From positions 342,844,644-342,908,643 of the forward strand of contig NC_061514.1 in the NCBI RefSeq assembly GCF_022539505.1: 64,000 nt of DNA. Direction: 5' to 3'. The position numbers and the translations under genes are program-made. Below, one piece after another: positions 30,732-43,143 of this stretch. The first letter of the stretch is position 1, and every line of letters begins with the position of its first letter. Below the pieces are notes generated by a model. The model was not told the origin of the DNA, made no database searches, and saw nothing but the letters and a program-made list of their open reading frames with translations. This stretch comes from Lolium rigidum (Eukaryota; Streptophyta; Magnoliopsida; Poales; Poaceae).

Positions 30732-32349
30732 TTGTCTGGTATGCCCCCAGATCGGGATATCGAGTTCATCATTGAGTTAATCCCGGGTACCGGACCTATA
30801 GCTCAGAGACCCTATCATATGAACCCCCAAGAACTGATCAAGTTGAAGAAACAGCTGGATGATATGTTGAGCAAAGGTCTGATCCGACCTAGTGCTTCGC
30901 CATGGGGATCCCCCTTGATCTTCGTGGACAAGCGAGATGGTACCATTCGCCTATGCGTGGATTACCTGAAGCTCAACGATGTTACAATAAAAAACAAATA
31001 CCCCCTTCCCAAGATCGATGACTTGTTCGATCAGATGAATGGATCCAAAGTTTTCTCCAAAATAGATCTCCGTACCGGATACCATCAACTCAAAGTTAGA
31101 GAATCAGATATTCCCAAGATTGCTTTCACTACTCGTTACGGACTATACGAGTACACCGTAATGTCCTTCGGACTTACCAATGCTCCTGCCTACTTCATGA
31201 ACCTCATGAACAAAGTCTTCATGGAATACCTCGACAAGTTTGTTGTGGTGTTCATCGTTGATATCCTAGTATATTCCAAAACCGAAGAAGAGCATGAGGA
31301 GCATCTGAGACTTGTCTTGGGTACGCTTAGAAGGCATCAGCTCTATGCCAAGTTCAGTAAGTGCCAGTTTTGGCTCAAGGAAGTTGGATTTCTTGGCCAC
31401 GTCTTATCAGCAGGAGGACTTTCTGTTGATCCTTCCCTAATCAAATCCATCATGGAACGCCAACCCCCTACGAACCCAACCGAGGTGAGATCCTTCCTCG
31501 GATTGGTAGGATATTACCGCAAGTTTGTAGAAGTATTCTCGAGCATCGCCAAACCTATGACTCTACTGCTCAAGAAAGATAAGAAGTTTGAATGGACGGA
31601 TAAGTGCGAGGAAAGTTTCCAAGAAATCAAGAAACGACTTGTCTCAGCCCCCATCTTAACCATGCCTGACGTCACCAAAGACTTTGTGATCTACTTCGAC
31701 GCATCCAAGCTTGGTCTTGGAAGTGTCTTAATGCAAGAAGGAAAAGATATCTCTTATCTCTCTCGACAACTCAAACCCCATGAGGTGAACTACCCGACTC
31801 ATGATCTCGAGTTATCCGCCATAGTTCATGCTCTCAAGACTTGGTGTCACTACCTCATTGGTAATCGGTGTGACATTTACACTGATCACAAGAGCCTCAA
31901 GTATATCTTCACTCAGAGGGAGTTGAACATGCGACAGAGGAGATGGATTGAGTTGATAAAGGACTATGATCTTAGTATCCATTACCATCCTGGAAAGGCG
32001 AATGTCGTCGCCGATGCCTTCAGTAGAGAACTTTGCTCTCTCAATGCCCGTCTAAAAACCGAACAACCTTTATTATACCAAGAGTTTGTAGAATTCGTAC
32101 TAGAGCTGGTTAGTCATGGATTCTTAGCCGCAATGGAGGCCAGACCTACCTTGCAAGATCAGATTAAGGAAGCACAGGTAGGTCATGAGAGTATTGAAGG
32201 AATCAAACGCCGCATGGGCAAAGAAGAAGTGGATGTATTTTCCATTGACCTAGAGGGAATTCCATGGTACAACAGACGTCTTTGCGTTCCTAATATCCCA
32301 GACCTGAAGAACCTAATTATGGAGGAAGCCCACAATACTACCTACTCTA
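30732..32349 (+). pseudogene. RT-RNase H of element C, catalytic site mutated, interrupted by A
   Basis: Open frame with all RT blocks: [65 protein letters not shown]. The catalytic block reads [12 protein letters not shown], so the first Asp of the expected xDD is Val and the enzyme would be dead. RNase H follows ([54 protein letters not shown]). The frame then enters the integrase N-terminus ([11 protein letters not shown]) and stops where element A begins at 32350. The coding text resumes at 49818. Confidence 0.9.
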
Positions 32350-33052
32350 TGATACGTCCAAAACGTATCTACTTTCCCGAACACTTTTGCTATTGTTTTG
32401 CCTCTAATTTGTGTGTTTTTGATACAACTAACACGGACTAACGCTGTTTTCAGCAGAATTGCCCTGGTGTCTCGTTTTTGTGCAGAAATTCAACTTTCGG
32501 GAAAATCCTCGGAATTTATACCAAAGGGCCTATTTTACCAGAAGAATCACGGAGCCAGAAGGGCAAGCCGTGTGGAGGCCCGAGGGCCCCACACACTAGG
32601 CCGGCGCGGCCCAGAGGGGGCGCGCCACCCTCATCGTGTGGCCTCCTCGGCTGGCCTCCGACGCCCTCCTCTCGGACTACTTAAGGGTTTCGATCTAAAA
32701 ACGTGAGAGGAGAAGTCGAAGTCGCCGTAAACCTCCCGATGACGCCGCCACCGTCGCGAAACTCCATCTCGGGACCAGAAACTCCGTTCTGGCACTCCGT
32801 CGGAACAGGGAATTGGAGGAGATCATCGCCATCATCACCACCGACGCCTCTCCATCGACCAGCAATGTTTCCCCCATCCATGTCTGAGTAATTCCCCCGC
32901 TGTAGGCCGAAGGGGATGGTAGGGATTGGATGAGATTGGTCATGTAATAGCATAAGATTGTTAGGGCATAGTGCCTAGTGTCCGTAATTGGTACTTTGAT
33001 GATATTGTTGCAACTTGTTATGCTTAATGCTTGTCACTAGGGCCCGAGTGCC
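32350..33052 (+). repeat. 5' LTR of A, first half
   Basis: Matches 48415-49117 of the 3' LTR. Interrupted after GAGTGCC by element B, whose TSD is GTGCC (33048-33052, repeated at 42356-42360). Confidence 0.93.
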
Positions 33053-34456
33053 TGATAACCCACAAGTATAGGGGATCGCAGCAGTCTTCGAGGGTAGTAT
33101 AACCCAATTTATTGATTCGACACAAGGGGAGACAAAGAACACTTGGAAGCCTTAACAGCGGAGTTGTCAATTCAGCCGCACTCGGAAACAGACTTGCTCA
33201 CAAGAGTTTATCGAGAGTAACAGCTTTATAGCAGTAGCGGTAGTGAAATAACAAGCAGTAGAGTAACAAAGACAGCAAGTAGTGATTTTAGTAAACAAGC
33301 AGGATTAAAATACTGTAGGCACGGGGACTGGATGACGGGCATTGCATGGATGAGAGAAACTCATGTAACAATCATAGCAGTGGCATTTGCGGATAATAAT
33401 AAAATGGTGTCCAAGTACAAAGCAATCAATAGGCATGTGTTCCAATTATAGTCGTACGTGCTCGCAATGAGAAACTTGCACAACATCTTTTGTCCTACCA
33501 GCCGGTGGCAGCCGGGCCTCAAGGGAAACTATCGGATATTAAGGTACTCCTTTTAATAGAGTACCGGAGCAAAGCATTAACACTCCGTGAACACATGTGA
33601 TCCTCACATTGCTACCATTCCCTCCGGTTGTCCCGATTTCTGTCACTTCGGGGCCATCGGTTCCGGACAGCGACATGTGTATACAACTTGCTGGTAAGAC
33701 CATAAACAATGAATATTATGATGAAATAATAACATGTTCAGATCTGAGATCATGGCACTCGGGCCCTAGCGACAAGCATTAAGCATAAAAAGTTGCAACA
33801 ATATCATCAAAGTACCAATTACGGACACTAGGCACTATGCCCTAACATTCTTATGCTATTACATGACCAATCTCATCTAATCCCTACCATCCCCTTCGGC
33901 CTACAACGGGGGAATTACTCACACATGGATGGGGGAAACATGGCTGGTTGATGGAGAGGCGTTGGCGGTGATGATGGCGATGATCTCCTCCAATTCCCCG
34001 TCCCGGCGGAGTGCCAGAACGGAGACTTCTGGCTCCCGCGACGGAGTTTCGTGATGTGGCGGCGTTCTGGAGGCTTTCTGGCGACTTCGACTTCTGTCCC
34101 GTGCGTTTTTAGGTCGAAGGCAATTTATAGTCCGAAGGAGGGCGTCGGAGGCCGGCCGAGGGGGCCACACCATAGGACCGCGCGGGCCCCCCTAGGCCGC
34201 GCCGCCTTATGGTGTGGGGCCCTCGGGCCTCCACCTTATTTGTCCTTCTGGCTCCGTCAGTATTCTGGGAAAATAGGGCCTTCTGCATAAATTCCGAGGA
34301 TTTTCCTGAAAGTTGGATTTATGCACAAAAACGAGACACTGGAGCAGTTCTGCTGGAAACAGCGTTAGTCCGTGTTAGTTGCATCCAAAATACACAAATT
34401 AGAGGCAAAACAATAGCAAAAGTGTTCGGGAAAGTAGATACGTTTTGGACGTATCA
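33053..34456 (-). repeat. 3' LTR of B
   Basis: Begins TGATAACCCACAAG and ends GGACGTATCA on the plus strand; inverted relative to the LTRs of A, with which it is clearly homologous. Confidence 0.93.
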
Positions 34457-34473
34457 ACTCCCCCAAGCTTAGC
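34457..34473 (-). promoter_or_regulatory. Polypurine tract of B
   Basis: The minus strand reads CTAAGCTTGGGGGAGT next to the LTR, the same motif as the PPT of A. Confidence 0.75.
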
Positions 34474-36723
34474 TTATTGCTTGTCCTCAAGCAATTCAGT
34501 TAACAACTGAGCGATAAAAGAACTTTCACGAACACATTTGCTCATATGATGTATATATTCTCATGATATGGCTAATACTTAAGCAGTTCATAATGAGATA
34601 CATGCAAATAAGATCATCTAACAGCTATGTCAATCATGGAGAGGTACCAACAATTAATAATAAGCATCATGAATCATGTATATAAGCAGGATTGCAATGT
34701 TCATAAGAGAGCATGATAAAGTGGTATCTCGCTTGCCCGTATTTGATCGGCAAAACATAAATGCCTGGGCACCTCCGGAGTTCATAGAAAGACTAGAAGT
34801 AGTGATTGTCAAAGATAAAAGCATCAAAGTTATACCACAATCAATCATATTTTGAGACAAGCATATTATACTAAGAATGACAGTTGTGCTCTCAAGATAG
34901 TGCTCAAAGAAATAATGGAGGCATAACATAAAAGTAAAAGATTGACCCTTCGCAGAGGGAAGCAGGGATTAAAATGCGCTAGAGCTTTTCATTTTTAAAA
35001 TCAGGAGTAAAATTATTTTGAGAGGTGTTTGTCGTTGTCAACAAATGGTAATGGGTACACCAACTACCTCGCCAACCGGACTCCCAAGAGCAGCTCCCAT
35101 GAATTACTTGCATATTTATGTGGCACTCCTTCCAACCTTTCTTACCCAAACCATGGCTAACCGAATCCTTGGGTGCCTTCCAACAATCTCATACCATGAA
35201 GGAGTGCCTTTTTATTTTAGTTTTATTATGATGATGACACTCCCCCCAACCTTTGCTTACACAAGCCATGGCTAACCGAATCCTTCGGGTGCCGTCCAAC
35301 AATCACAAACCATGGAGGAGTGTCTATTTAAGTTAATTAATTTGGGACTCGGGAATCCCGTTGCCGCCTCTTTTTGCAAAATTATTGGATAAGCGGATGT
35401 GCCACTAGTCCATATGAGAGTCCGTCAAAAGTAAATGACAAGGTTGAAAGCTAAACACCACATACTTCCTCATGAGCTATGAAACATAAACACAAATTGA
35501 GAAGCATTTTGAAGGTTTTAAAGGTAGCGCATGAGAATTTACTTGGAATGGTTTGAAATGCCATGCATAGGTATTTATAGTGGACACTTTGGAACAACTT
35601 GGTTTTCAGGTGTTTGGAAGCACGAGCAGCGTTCCCGCTCGAGTACAAGTGAAGGCTAGCAAAAGACTAGGGAGCGACAAATCAAGAGAGCAGTAACTGT
35701 CATAATCATGCTTGCGGCAAAATAAATTAACGGAGGCATAAAAGTGATACAAGAACTCTGAAGCAATATAGATCATCGAGGCTTAATTGACTTTGGTTCA
35801 GTCATATGCATGCGTGAGCATGTGCCAAGTCGATATAAATGAATTATTCAGAGGAGGATACCACAATGCCATACTTACTCATGAATAAAACAATGCAAGC
35901 AAACATCCATGACATGCTACTCATATTAATAAATTGGAGCTAAACATGAGAGATCATAAACTACTAGACTTTCTCAAATAACATATACCTCACATGAACC
36001 AACTAAGCATGCTCACATGGATGAGTATATGTACAAAAATGAAAACAAATAGAGTTCATACCAGCCTCTCACCACAATCCAATTGTCGTAGATCGTCATT
36101 ATTGCCTTTCACTTGTGTAGCTTGGATAATATAAAATGAAAACCACGCTCCAGCCACCGAAGACCATTGAACTCATAATGAACTTTACAAACCAAAGAAG
36201 AACAGCAAATATTTTTGGTGTTTTCGAATTAGAAACAAGAACAAAAGGAAACAAGCAAACAAAACAAAATCTTTTTGGGTTTTCTTATAGCAAACTAGCA
36301 ATAACAAATAAAGCGAAACAAATGCAAGAAACCAAAGCAAACAAATTATGAAGAGAAACAATAGAAATATTTTTGGTCTTTTTGTGTTTTGGGAAGGAAA
36401 CAAAGCAAAAACAAGAAATTTCGTTAAACTTGACAGCAGTACAGTACTCGATTTTTAATAAATTCTTCCACTGCTCAAATCGAAAAGTTTTCAACTAATG
36501 AAAGTTAGATAACAACCTGGGGAACATGCAAAAAAATTGGCTTCGCAAAATACTGTTCTGGCTATTTTTGAGAATTTTTACGGTAACAGTCCAGAATCTG
36601 TTTTCAGGCAGCACTTCCCCAAATATCATCTTCCTCTCATTAGAAAACCACTCAAACAAACAAAACAAGTATATACAAGTACCCAGCAATCATAATATGC
36701 AAAGAATGAGTGATGCCGGTATA
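34474..36723 (-). other. Non-coding 3' region of B
   Basis: About 2.2 kb without a credible ORF, AT-rich, homologous to 46145-48395 of A in inverted orientation. It includes a near-repeat at 35090-35330 (CCATGGCTAACCGAATCCTT... twice). Confidence 0.75.
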
Positions 36724-36754
36724 CCTCCCCCCAAGCTTAGGCTTTTGGCCTAAG
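36724..36754 (-). promoter_or_regulatory. Hairpin plus internal purine tract of B
   Basis: CTTAGGC-TTTTG-GCCTAAG (36736-36754) is a perfect 7-bp stem with a 5-base loop, directly followed on the minus strand by a GCTTGGGGGGAGG tract. The same unit is in A at 46114-46144. Confidence 0.65.
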
Positions 36755-36957
36755 TGGAGTTCAACCCCAACGAGGGTCGCTGTTCCTCGCCGGTGGATAA
36801 TTCATGGCGTAGTCATAGTAAAGTTCCTGTGCAGAAGAAAAACGTGGAGGCTCCACATACCCATCATGTTGACGCAAGGAACTTGCTGCATCAGATGATG
36901 AGTCGAGGTGTTCTTCGGCCTCCTCCGCGTTGTCTCTTGCATGATGGCCTCCTCTCT

Positions 36958-37434
36958 CTATGTGTGCATCCAGTGCACCTTCTGTGACCGACTAATCCTC
37001 CCACTATCCTCTGAGAAACTCCTTCCATAGCAAATCATCTTGAAGAGGCTTAAGAGTTCTTGCGGCGATCCCCTTATCTTCTCGCACGATCCCCATTGCG
37101 GTACTCTAATTGCTGCACAAAAATCACTGAATGACAAGTTGACAGCTTTATTGTAAATTTTATACTGAACCGTGGGGTTAGATCGCGACCAATTGAACTT
37201 AAAGTCCTGCACAACAGACATAGTTAATTTTTCATATTGTCTTGGCTCTCCTTCAACAAAATCACTCAGCCATGCACGAGAAATTAGACTCCGAACATCT
37301 TCCAATATTCCCGCGCTTCTCATGAAATCCGCGCACGGGTAGTAAGAGGGGTATACTCCCTCTTCACGGTTCACTCTCATAACTTGTTGGACCTCCAATT
37401 CTTGTTGGTTAAGTTGATATCTATTCCACTCCAT
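36958..37434 (-). pseudogene. Athila-ORF1-like reading frame in B, C-terminally truncated
   Basis: 158 codons starting at the minus-strand ATG 37434. The text ADFMRSAGILEDVRSLISRA, then DFVEGEPRQYEKLT, then VQYKIYNKAVNLSFSDFCAAI resembles the plant ATHILA ORF1-type domain seen in many plant retroelement-derived proteins. Its biochemical function is unknown. After SEDSGRISR the frame breaks into unrelated residues, so the C-terminal part is lost. The preceding minus-strand leader (37440-37930) is GC-rich and LTR-like, possibly giving this ORF its own transcript. The whole block is absent from A. The family call rests on pattern recall and is moderate. Confidence 0.55.
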
Positions 37435-38216
37435 TTTCTGAAATTTTTCAACAAGTGATATAAAACTTGATTTGGTGACATATAATCAAGGGGAACTACT
37501 ATAGGAACTTGCTAGAGTACTAATCATGCATCAAAACTAGTTTATACAACTTAGAACAAGCATGCAAGCTCACTAAACATGTTACCTACAGCAGCAAAGT
37601 ATTCAAGATATACTCAACCAAACAAAATTCTGTTTGGATAGGCGGAGGAGTCACATACCGGAGAGCAAATGTGCCAAATTTCAGACAGAAATCTGGGCTG
37701 AGCAAAGAGATCGAAAAATCCTGAGCTCTTGAGCAAAAACGCGAGTGAGAGAAAGCTGGTTCGAGTTTTTTCGGGAGAGAGAAGATGCTCGGGAGAAAGA
37801 GATGAAATAGTGGGGCAAGGAGGGGCCCACACCACGGGGTGGCGCGCCCCTCCTTGGCCGCGCCGGCTGTGGTGTGGCACCCTGGGGTGCCCCACAGGTC
37901 ATCCTCTCGGTGCTCCCGAGTGCCTCTTCGAAAAATAGGACCAATGGTATAATTTTTGTGAATTTTTGAAAACTTTGAAAAATGCACATTTCTGGGTATT
38001 TAGTTTATTATTACTGGCCAGGAAATTTTTTGAAAACTCTAATTAACTAAGGAACTTTGCAAATCAATAGTGCTACAGCAAATAAGACAAGTGGAGTGAG
38101 AAAGAGATGTTGTTTACCTCCTCTATGCATATAAAAGGTATTCGTTAACAAGGTTGATCAAGTCTTGCCACCGAATAAATTTTACATAGCATATGAAGAA
38201 ATAAACCTCAAATCAA

Positions 38217-40872
38217 TCATGTTACCTTGAATTGTATTGATATGGATCCAATCATAAGATTTTGATAACCTTCTTTAGGCTCATATATAGGACAATCAAT
38301 AGTTCCAACTTTGATAGTTCTCACATTAGAAATAGTATTGACTCCACATACTTTATCGATCTTCTTGGGGAAATAGACAGTATGCTCCTTATCATCAACA
38401 TTGAAAGTAACCTTTCCTTTATTGCAATCAATAACAGCCCCTGCGGTGTTAAGAAATGGTCTCCCAAGAATAATAGACATATTATCATCTTCAGGCATTT
38501 CCAACACAACAAAATCAGTTAATATCAAGCAGTTAGTAGTAACTTGAACAGGAACATCCTCACATATACCAACAGGAATAGCAGTAGATTTATCAGCCAT
38601 TTGCAAAGATATATCAGTAGGTATCAATTTATCTAAATAAAGCCTCTTATAAAGAGAAAAAGGCATAACACTAACACCGGCTCCCAAATCACATAGAGCA
38701 GTTTTAACATAATTATTCTTGATAGAACAAGGAATAGTAGGTATACCTGGGTCGCCAAATTTCTTTGGCACTTTGCATTTGAAAGAGTAATTAGCAAGCA
38801 TAGTGGAAATTTCCTCATTGGGGATTTTCCTTTTGTTAGTAACAATATCTTTCATATACTTTGAATAAGGAGGCAATTTAATAGCATCAGTCAAAGGGAT
38901 TTGCAAGAATAAAGGTTTCATCCAATCACAAAATTTATTATAGTGTTCTTCTTCCTTTGATTTTAGTTTCTTAGCAGGAAAAGGCATTTGCTTTTGCACC
39001 CAAGGTTCCCTTTCATTATCATGTTTCTTAGCAATAAAATCTTCTTTAGTATACTTTTTATTTTTATCATGCTTTTCAGGTTCATCTTCTACCTCTTCTT
39101 TATCAGAAGCATCCTTCTTATCATTATCATTATCATTATCATGTTCATTACCACTTTCAGTTTCAGCATCGGAAATAGAAATACTATTAGGATCATTAAG
39201 AGGTTCAGAGGATTCTACAACATTTTTATGTTTCTTCTTCTTTTTCTTCTTAGAATGAGCACTAGGTTCAATGCGTTGAGAATCTTGTTCAATTCTTTTG
39301 GGGTGCCCTTCAGGATATAGAGGATCCTGGGTAGAGACACCACCTCTAGTTGTTACTTCATAAGCATGTTTCTCTTTAGAATTATTATTTAGCAAGTCAT
39401 TTTGCACTTTAGTGAGTTGATCAATTTGAGTTTGAATCATTTGAAAATGTTTAACAAGCACCTTAACATCATTGGAGGTTCTCTCCACAATATCATGCAA
39501 ATTGCTAATAGCTTGAGAATTTTCCATTACATGATTCTCTACTCTCATATTAAAATTTTCTTGCTTAACAATATAATTATCAAACTCATCTAAGCATTGC
39601 GCAGGAGGTTTTGAATACGGAATATCTTCCCTAGTAAAGCGTTGAAGGGAGTTTACCTCAATCATGGGTGAAGGGGGAATTATCTCACATATATCTTCTA
39701 TAGGAGGTAGATTCTTCACATCTTCGGATTTAATACCTTTCTCCTTGAGAGACTTCTTAGCTTCCCGCATATCATCATCATTCAGTTCAATTAAACCCCT
39801 CTTCTTCAATATTGGCGTTGGAGTTGGTTCAGGTGTTTCCCAATCATCATGATTCCGGCTTATTCTAGCCAATAAATCTTCAGCTTCTTCTGGAGTTCTT
39901 TTCCGAAAACACAACCAAGCACAACTATCCAAATATGCTCTAGATTCAATGGTTAGTCCACTATAAAATATATCAAGTAGATCATTCTTTTCTAAATCAT
40001 GTCCAGGTCGAGCTCGATAAGAGAACAAAATCTTGCCCATGCCGCAGGCAATTTCTCTTCATCTCCCTGATCAAATCTGTAAATTCTCTGTAAAGCAGCA
40101 TGTTGAGCACTAGCAGGAAAGTATTTTCGAAAGAAAACATCACACAACTCAGTTGGATTTTTAATAGAACCAGGAGGCAAATTATTATACCAAGTTTTAG
40201 CATCATCCTTTAATGAGAAAGGAAAAAATTTAGCGACAAAGTAAGTACGCATCTTGACATCATCAGAAAACAAGCTACTCATAGAAGAAAGTTCAATCAT
40301 GTGTTCTACAGCACTTTTTTTTCAGTACCACAAAAGGGTGTTTTCTCTACAATAGCTATATGAGATAGATCAAGAGAAAAATCATAATCTTTATCCTTAA
40401 TGCATATAGGAGATGTGGTAAATTCAGGATCAGGAGATAGCTTATGTCTAACAGTATATTGTGCGAGAAACTTTTTAATGTTTCTTGCATCAGTAATAGA
40501 ATTGCATTTATCAATAAAATCATCATTAAGCTCCACATAATCTTCATCAGGATCATCACTAGAATAATCAAGTTCAGGTGAATTAACAGGTGTAGTGGCA
40601 TTTTCATTAGGAGTTTCAGCATTTTCAATTTGTCTAGACATAGCAATTGTAGCATCTAGAAAGGATCCCAATGAACCACTATCATCAAGCACAGCAGAAA
40701 CATTATCAATATTATGAGAGTTTTCAGATTCAGCAGACGTACCAGCTTGTGGTGGTGAAACAAGTTGACTTATCACAGATGGTGAATCAAGAGTAGCAGA
40801 GGTACTCAGAATTGTACGTTTTCTTGTAGTGGATGGTAATATGGCGATTTTAGAATCGCGAGGTTTACCCAT
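38217..40872 (-). pseudogene. gag-protease of element B, two frameshifts
   Basis: Minus-strand counterpart of the intact gag of A. The start ATG is at 40872 (MGKPRDSKIAILPSTTRK). A frameshift lies in an A-run near 40312-40320, after FCGTEK, and a second near 40010 after WARFCSLI. Downstream the frame is open to the stop at 38217. The capsid core (AKTWYNNLPPGSIKNPTEL), the lysine run near 39230-39250 and the protease motif CDLGAGVSVMPFSLYKRL are all readable. The ORF ends in IGSISIQFKVT as in A. Confidence 0.9.
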
Positions 40873-40930
40873 GATGGAGAATTTGCAGCGAACAATATTA
40901 ATCCAAGTGAACTTCCAAATAAAGCTATGC

Positions 40931-40948
40931 TCCCCGGCAACAGCGCCA
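40931..40948 (-). promoter_or_regulatory. Primer binding site of B (tRNA-Asp type)
   Basis: The minus strand reads TGGCGCTGTTGCCGGGGA, one mismatch from the PBS of A, 11 bases inside the 5' LTR end. Confidence 0.8.
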
Positions 40949-40959
40949 GAAAACGGTCT

Positions 40960-42355
40960 TGATAACCCACAAGTATAGGGGATCGCAGCAGTCTTTGAGG
41001 GTAGTATAACCCAATTTATTGATTCGACACAAGGGGAGACAAAGAACACTTGGAAGCCTTAACAGCGGAGTTGTCAATTCAGCCGCACTGGAAACGGACT
41101 TGCTCGCAAGAGTTTATCGGTAGTAACGCTTTATAGCAGTAGCGAGTAGTGAAATAACAGCAGCAGAGTAACAAAGACAGCAGTAGTGATTTTAGTAAAC
41201 AGCAGGATTAAAATACCGTAGGCACGGGGACGGATGACGGGCGTTGCATGGATGAGAGAAACTCATGTAACAATCATAGCAGGGCATTTGCGAGATAATA
41301 ATAAAACGGTGTCCAAGTACAAAGCAATCAATAGGCATGTGTTCCAATTATAGTCGTACGTGCTCGCAATGAGAAACTTGCACAACATCTTTTGTCCTAC
41401 CAGCCGGTGGCAGCCGGGCCTCAAGGGAAACTACTGGATATTAAGGTACTCCTTTTAATAGAGTACCGGAGCAAAGCATTAACACTCCGTGAACACATGT
41501 GATCCTCACATCGCTACCATTCCCTCCGGTTGTCCCGATTTCTGTCACTTCGGGGCCATCGGTTCCGGACAGCGACATGTGTATACAACTTGCAGGTAAG
41601 ACCATAAACAATGAATATCATGATGAAATAATAACATGTTCAGATCTGAGATCATGGCACTCGGGCCCTGACAAGCATTAAGCATAACAAGTTGCAACAA
41701 TATCATCAAAGTACCAATTACGGACACTAGGCACTATGCCCTAACAATCTTATGCCATTACATGACCAATCTCATCCAATCCCTACCATCCCCTTCGGCC
41801 TACAGCGGGGGAATTACTCACACATGGATGGGGGAAACATGGCTAGTTGATGGAGAGGCGTTGGCGGTGATGATGGCGATGATCTCCTCCAATTCCCCGT
41901 CCCGGCGGAGTGCCAGAACGGAGACTTCTGGCTCCCGCGACGGAGTTTCGCGATGTGGCGGCGTTCTGGAGGCTTTCTGGCGACTTCGACTTCTGTCCCG
42001 TGCGTTTTTAGGTCGAAGGCAATTTATAGTCCGAAGGAGGGCGTCGAAGGCCGGCCGAGGGGGCCACACCATAGGGCCGCGCAGGCCCCCCTAGGCTGCG
42101 CCGCCTTATGGTGTGGGGCCCTCGGGCCTCCACCTTATTTGTCCTTCTGGCTCCGTCAGTATTCTGGGAAAATAGGGCCTTCTGCATAAATTCCGAGGAT
42201 TTTCCTGAAAGTTGGATTTTTGCACAAAAACGAGACACCAGAGCAATTCTGCTGAAAACAGCGTTAGTCCGTGTTAGTTGCATCCAAAATACACAAATTA
42301 GAGGCAAAAAAATAGCAAAAGTGTTCGGGAAAGTAGATACATTTTGGACGTATCA
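40960..42355 (-). repeat. 5' LTR of B
   Basis: Direct repeat of 33053-34456, next to the PBS, and flanked by TSD GTGCC at 42356-42360. Confidence 0.93.
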
Positions 42356-42360
42356 GTGCC

Positions 42361-43056
42361 ATGATCTCAGATCTGAACATGTTATTTTTTCATCATGATA
42401 TGCATTGTTTTATGATCTTACCTGCAAGTTGTATACACATGTCGCTGTCCGGAACCCGAGGCCCCGAAGTGACAGAAATCGGGACAACCGAAGGGAATGG
42501 CAGTGATGTGAGGATCACATGTGTTCACGGAGTGTTAATGCTTTGCTCCGGTACTGTATTGAAAGGAGTACCTTAATATCCAGTAGATTCCCTAGAGGCC
42601 CAGCTGCCACCGGCTGGTAGGACAAAAGATGTTGTGCAAGTTTCTCATTGCGAGCACGTATGACTATATACGGAACACATGCCTATGGATTGCTTTGTAC
42701 TTGGACACCGTTTTATTATTATCTGCAAATGCCCTACTTAGATTGTTACATGAGTTTCTCTCATCCATGCAACGCCCGTCATCCATCCCTATGCCTACAG
42801 TATTTTAATCCTGCTGTTTATTGTAATCACTACTGTTGTCTTTGTTACTCTCCTGCTGCTATTTCACTACTGCTACTTCTATAAACTGTTACTACTGATA
42901 AACTCTTGCGAACAAGTCTGTTTCCAGGTGCAGCTGAATTGACAACTCCGCTGTTAAGGTTTTCAAGTATTCTTTGTCTCCCCTTGTGTCGAATCAATAA
43001 ATTGGGTTTTACTTACCGCGAAGACTGTTGCGATCCCCTATACTTGTGGGTCATCA
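42361..43056 (+). repeat. 5' LTR of A, second half
   Basis: Continues the LTR after B (ATGATCTCAGATCTGAACATG...) and ends TGGGTCATCA at 43056. Matches 49118-49812. Confidence 0.93.
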
Positions 43057-43067
43057 AGACTATTTTC

Positions 43068-43085
43068 TGGCGCCGTTGCCGGGGA
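43068..43085 (+). promoter_or_regulatory. Primer binding site of A (tRNA-Asp type)
   Basis: TGGCGCCGTTGCCGGGGA is a perfect complement of the plant tRNA-Asp(GTC) 3' end, 11 bases after the LTR. Confidence 0.85.
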
Positions 43086-43143
43086 GCATAGCTTTATTTG
43101 GAAGTTCACTTGGATTGATATTGTTCGCTGCAAATTCTCCATA

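Larger units (their letters stand above)
33053..42355 (-). mobile_element. Athila-like element B, inverted inside the 5' LTR of A
   Basis: A 9303-bp element of the same family as A, on the minus strand, with TSD GTGCC. LTRs are 40960-42355 (5' in element sense) and 33053-34456 (3'), about 1.4 kb each, roughly 2-3 percent different by eye. Order on the minus strand: LTR, PBS, frameshifted gag-protease, an extra segment of about 1.16 kb with an Athila-ORF1-like reading frame that A has lost, hairpin plus internal purine tract, non-coding region, PPT, LTR. Like A it lacks RT and integrase. Confidence 0.93.

Noticed and set aside
38988..39320. Plus-strand hydrophobic ORFs such as 38988-39320 and its inverted counterpart 44704-45027
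   Set aside because: They are antisense shadows of the Lys/Asp/Glu-rich gag of B and A: AAR and GAY codons read backward give Phe, Leu and Ile.
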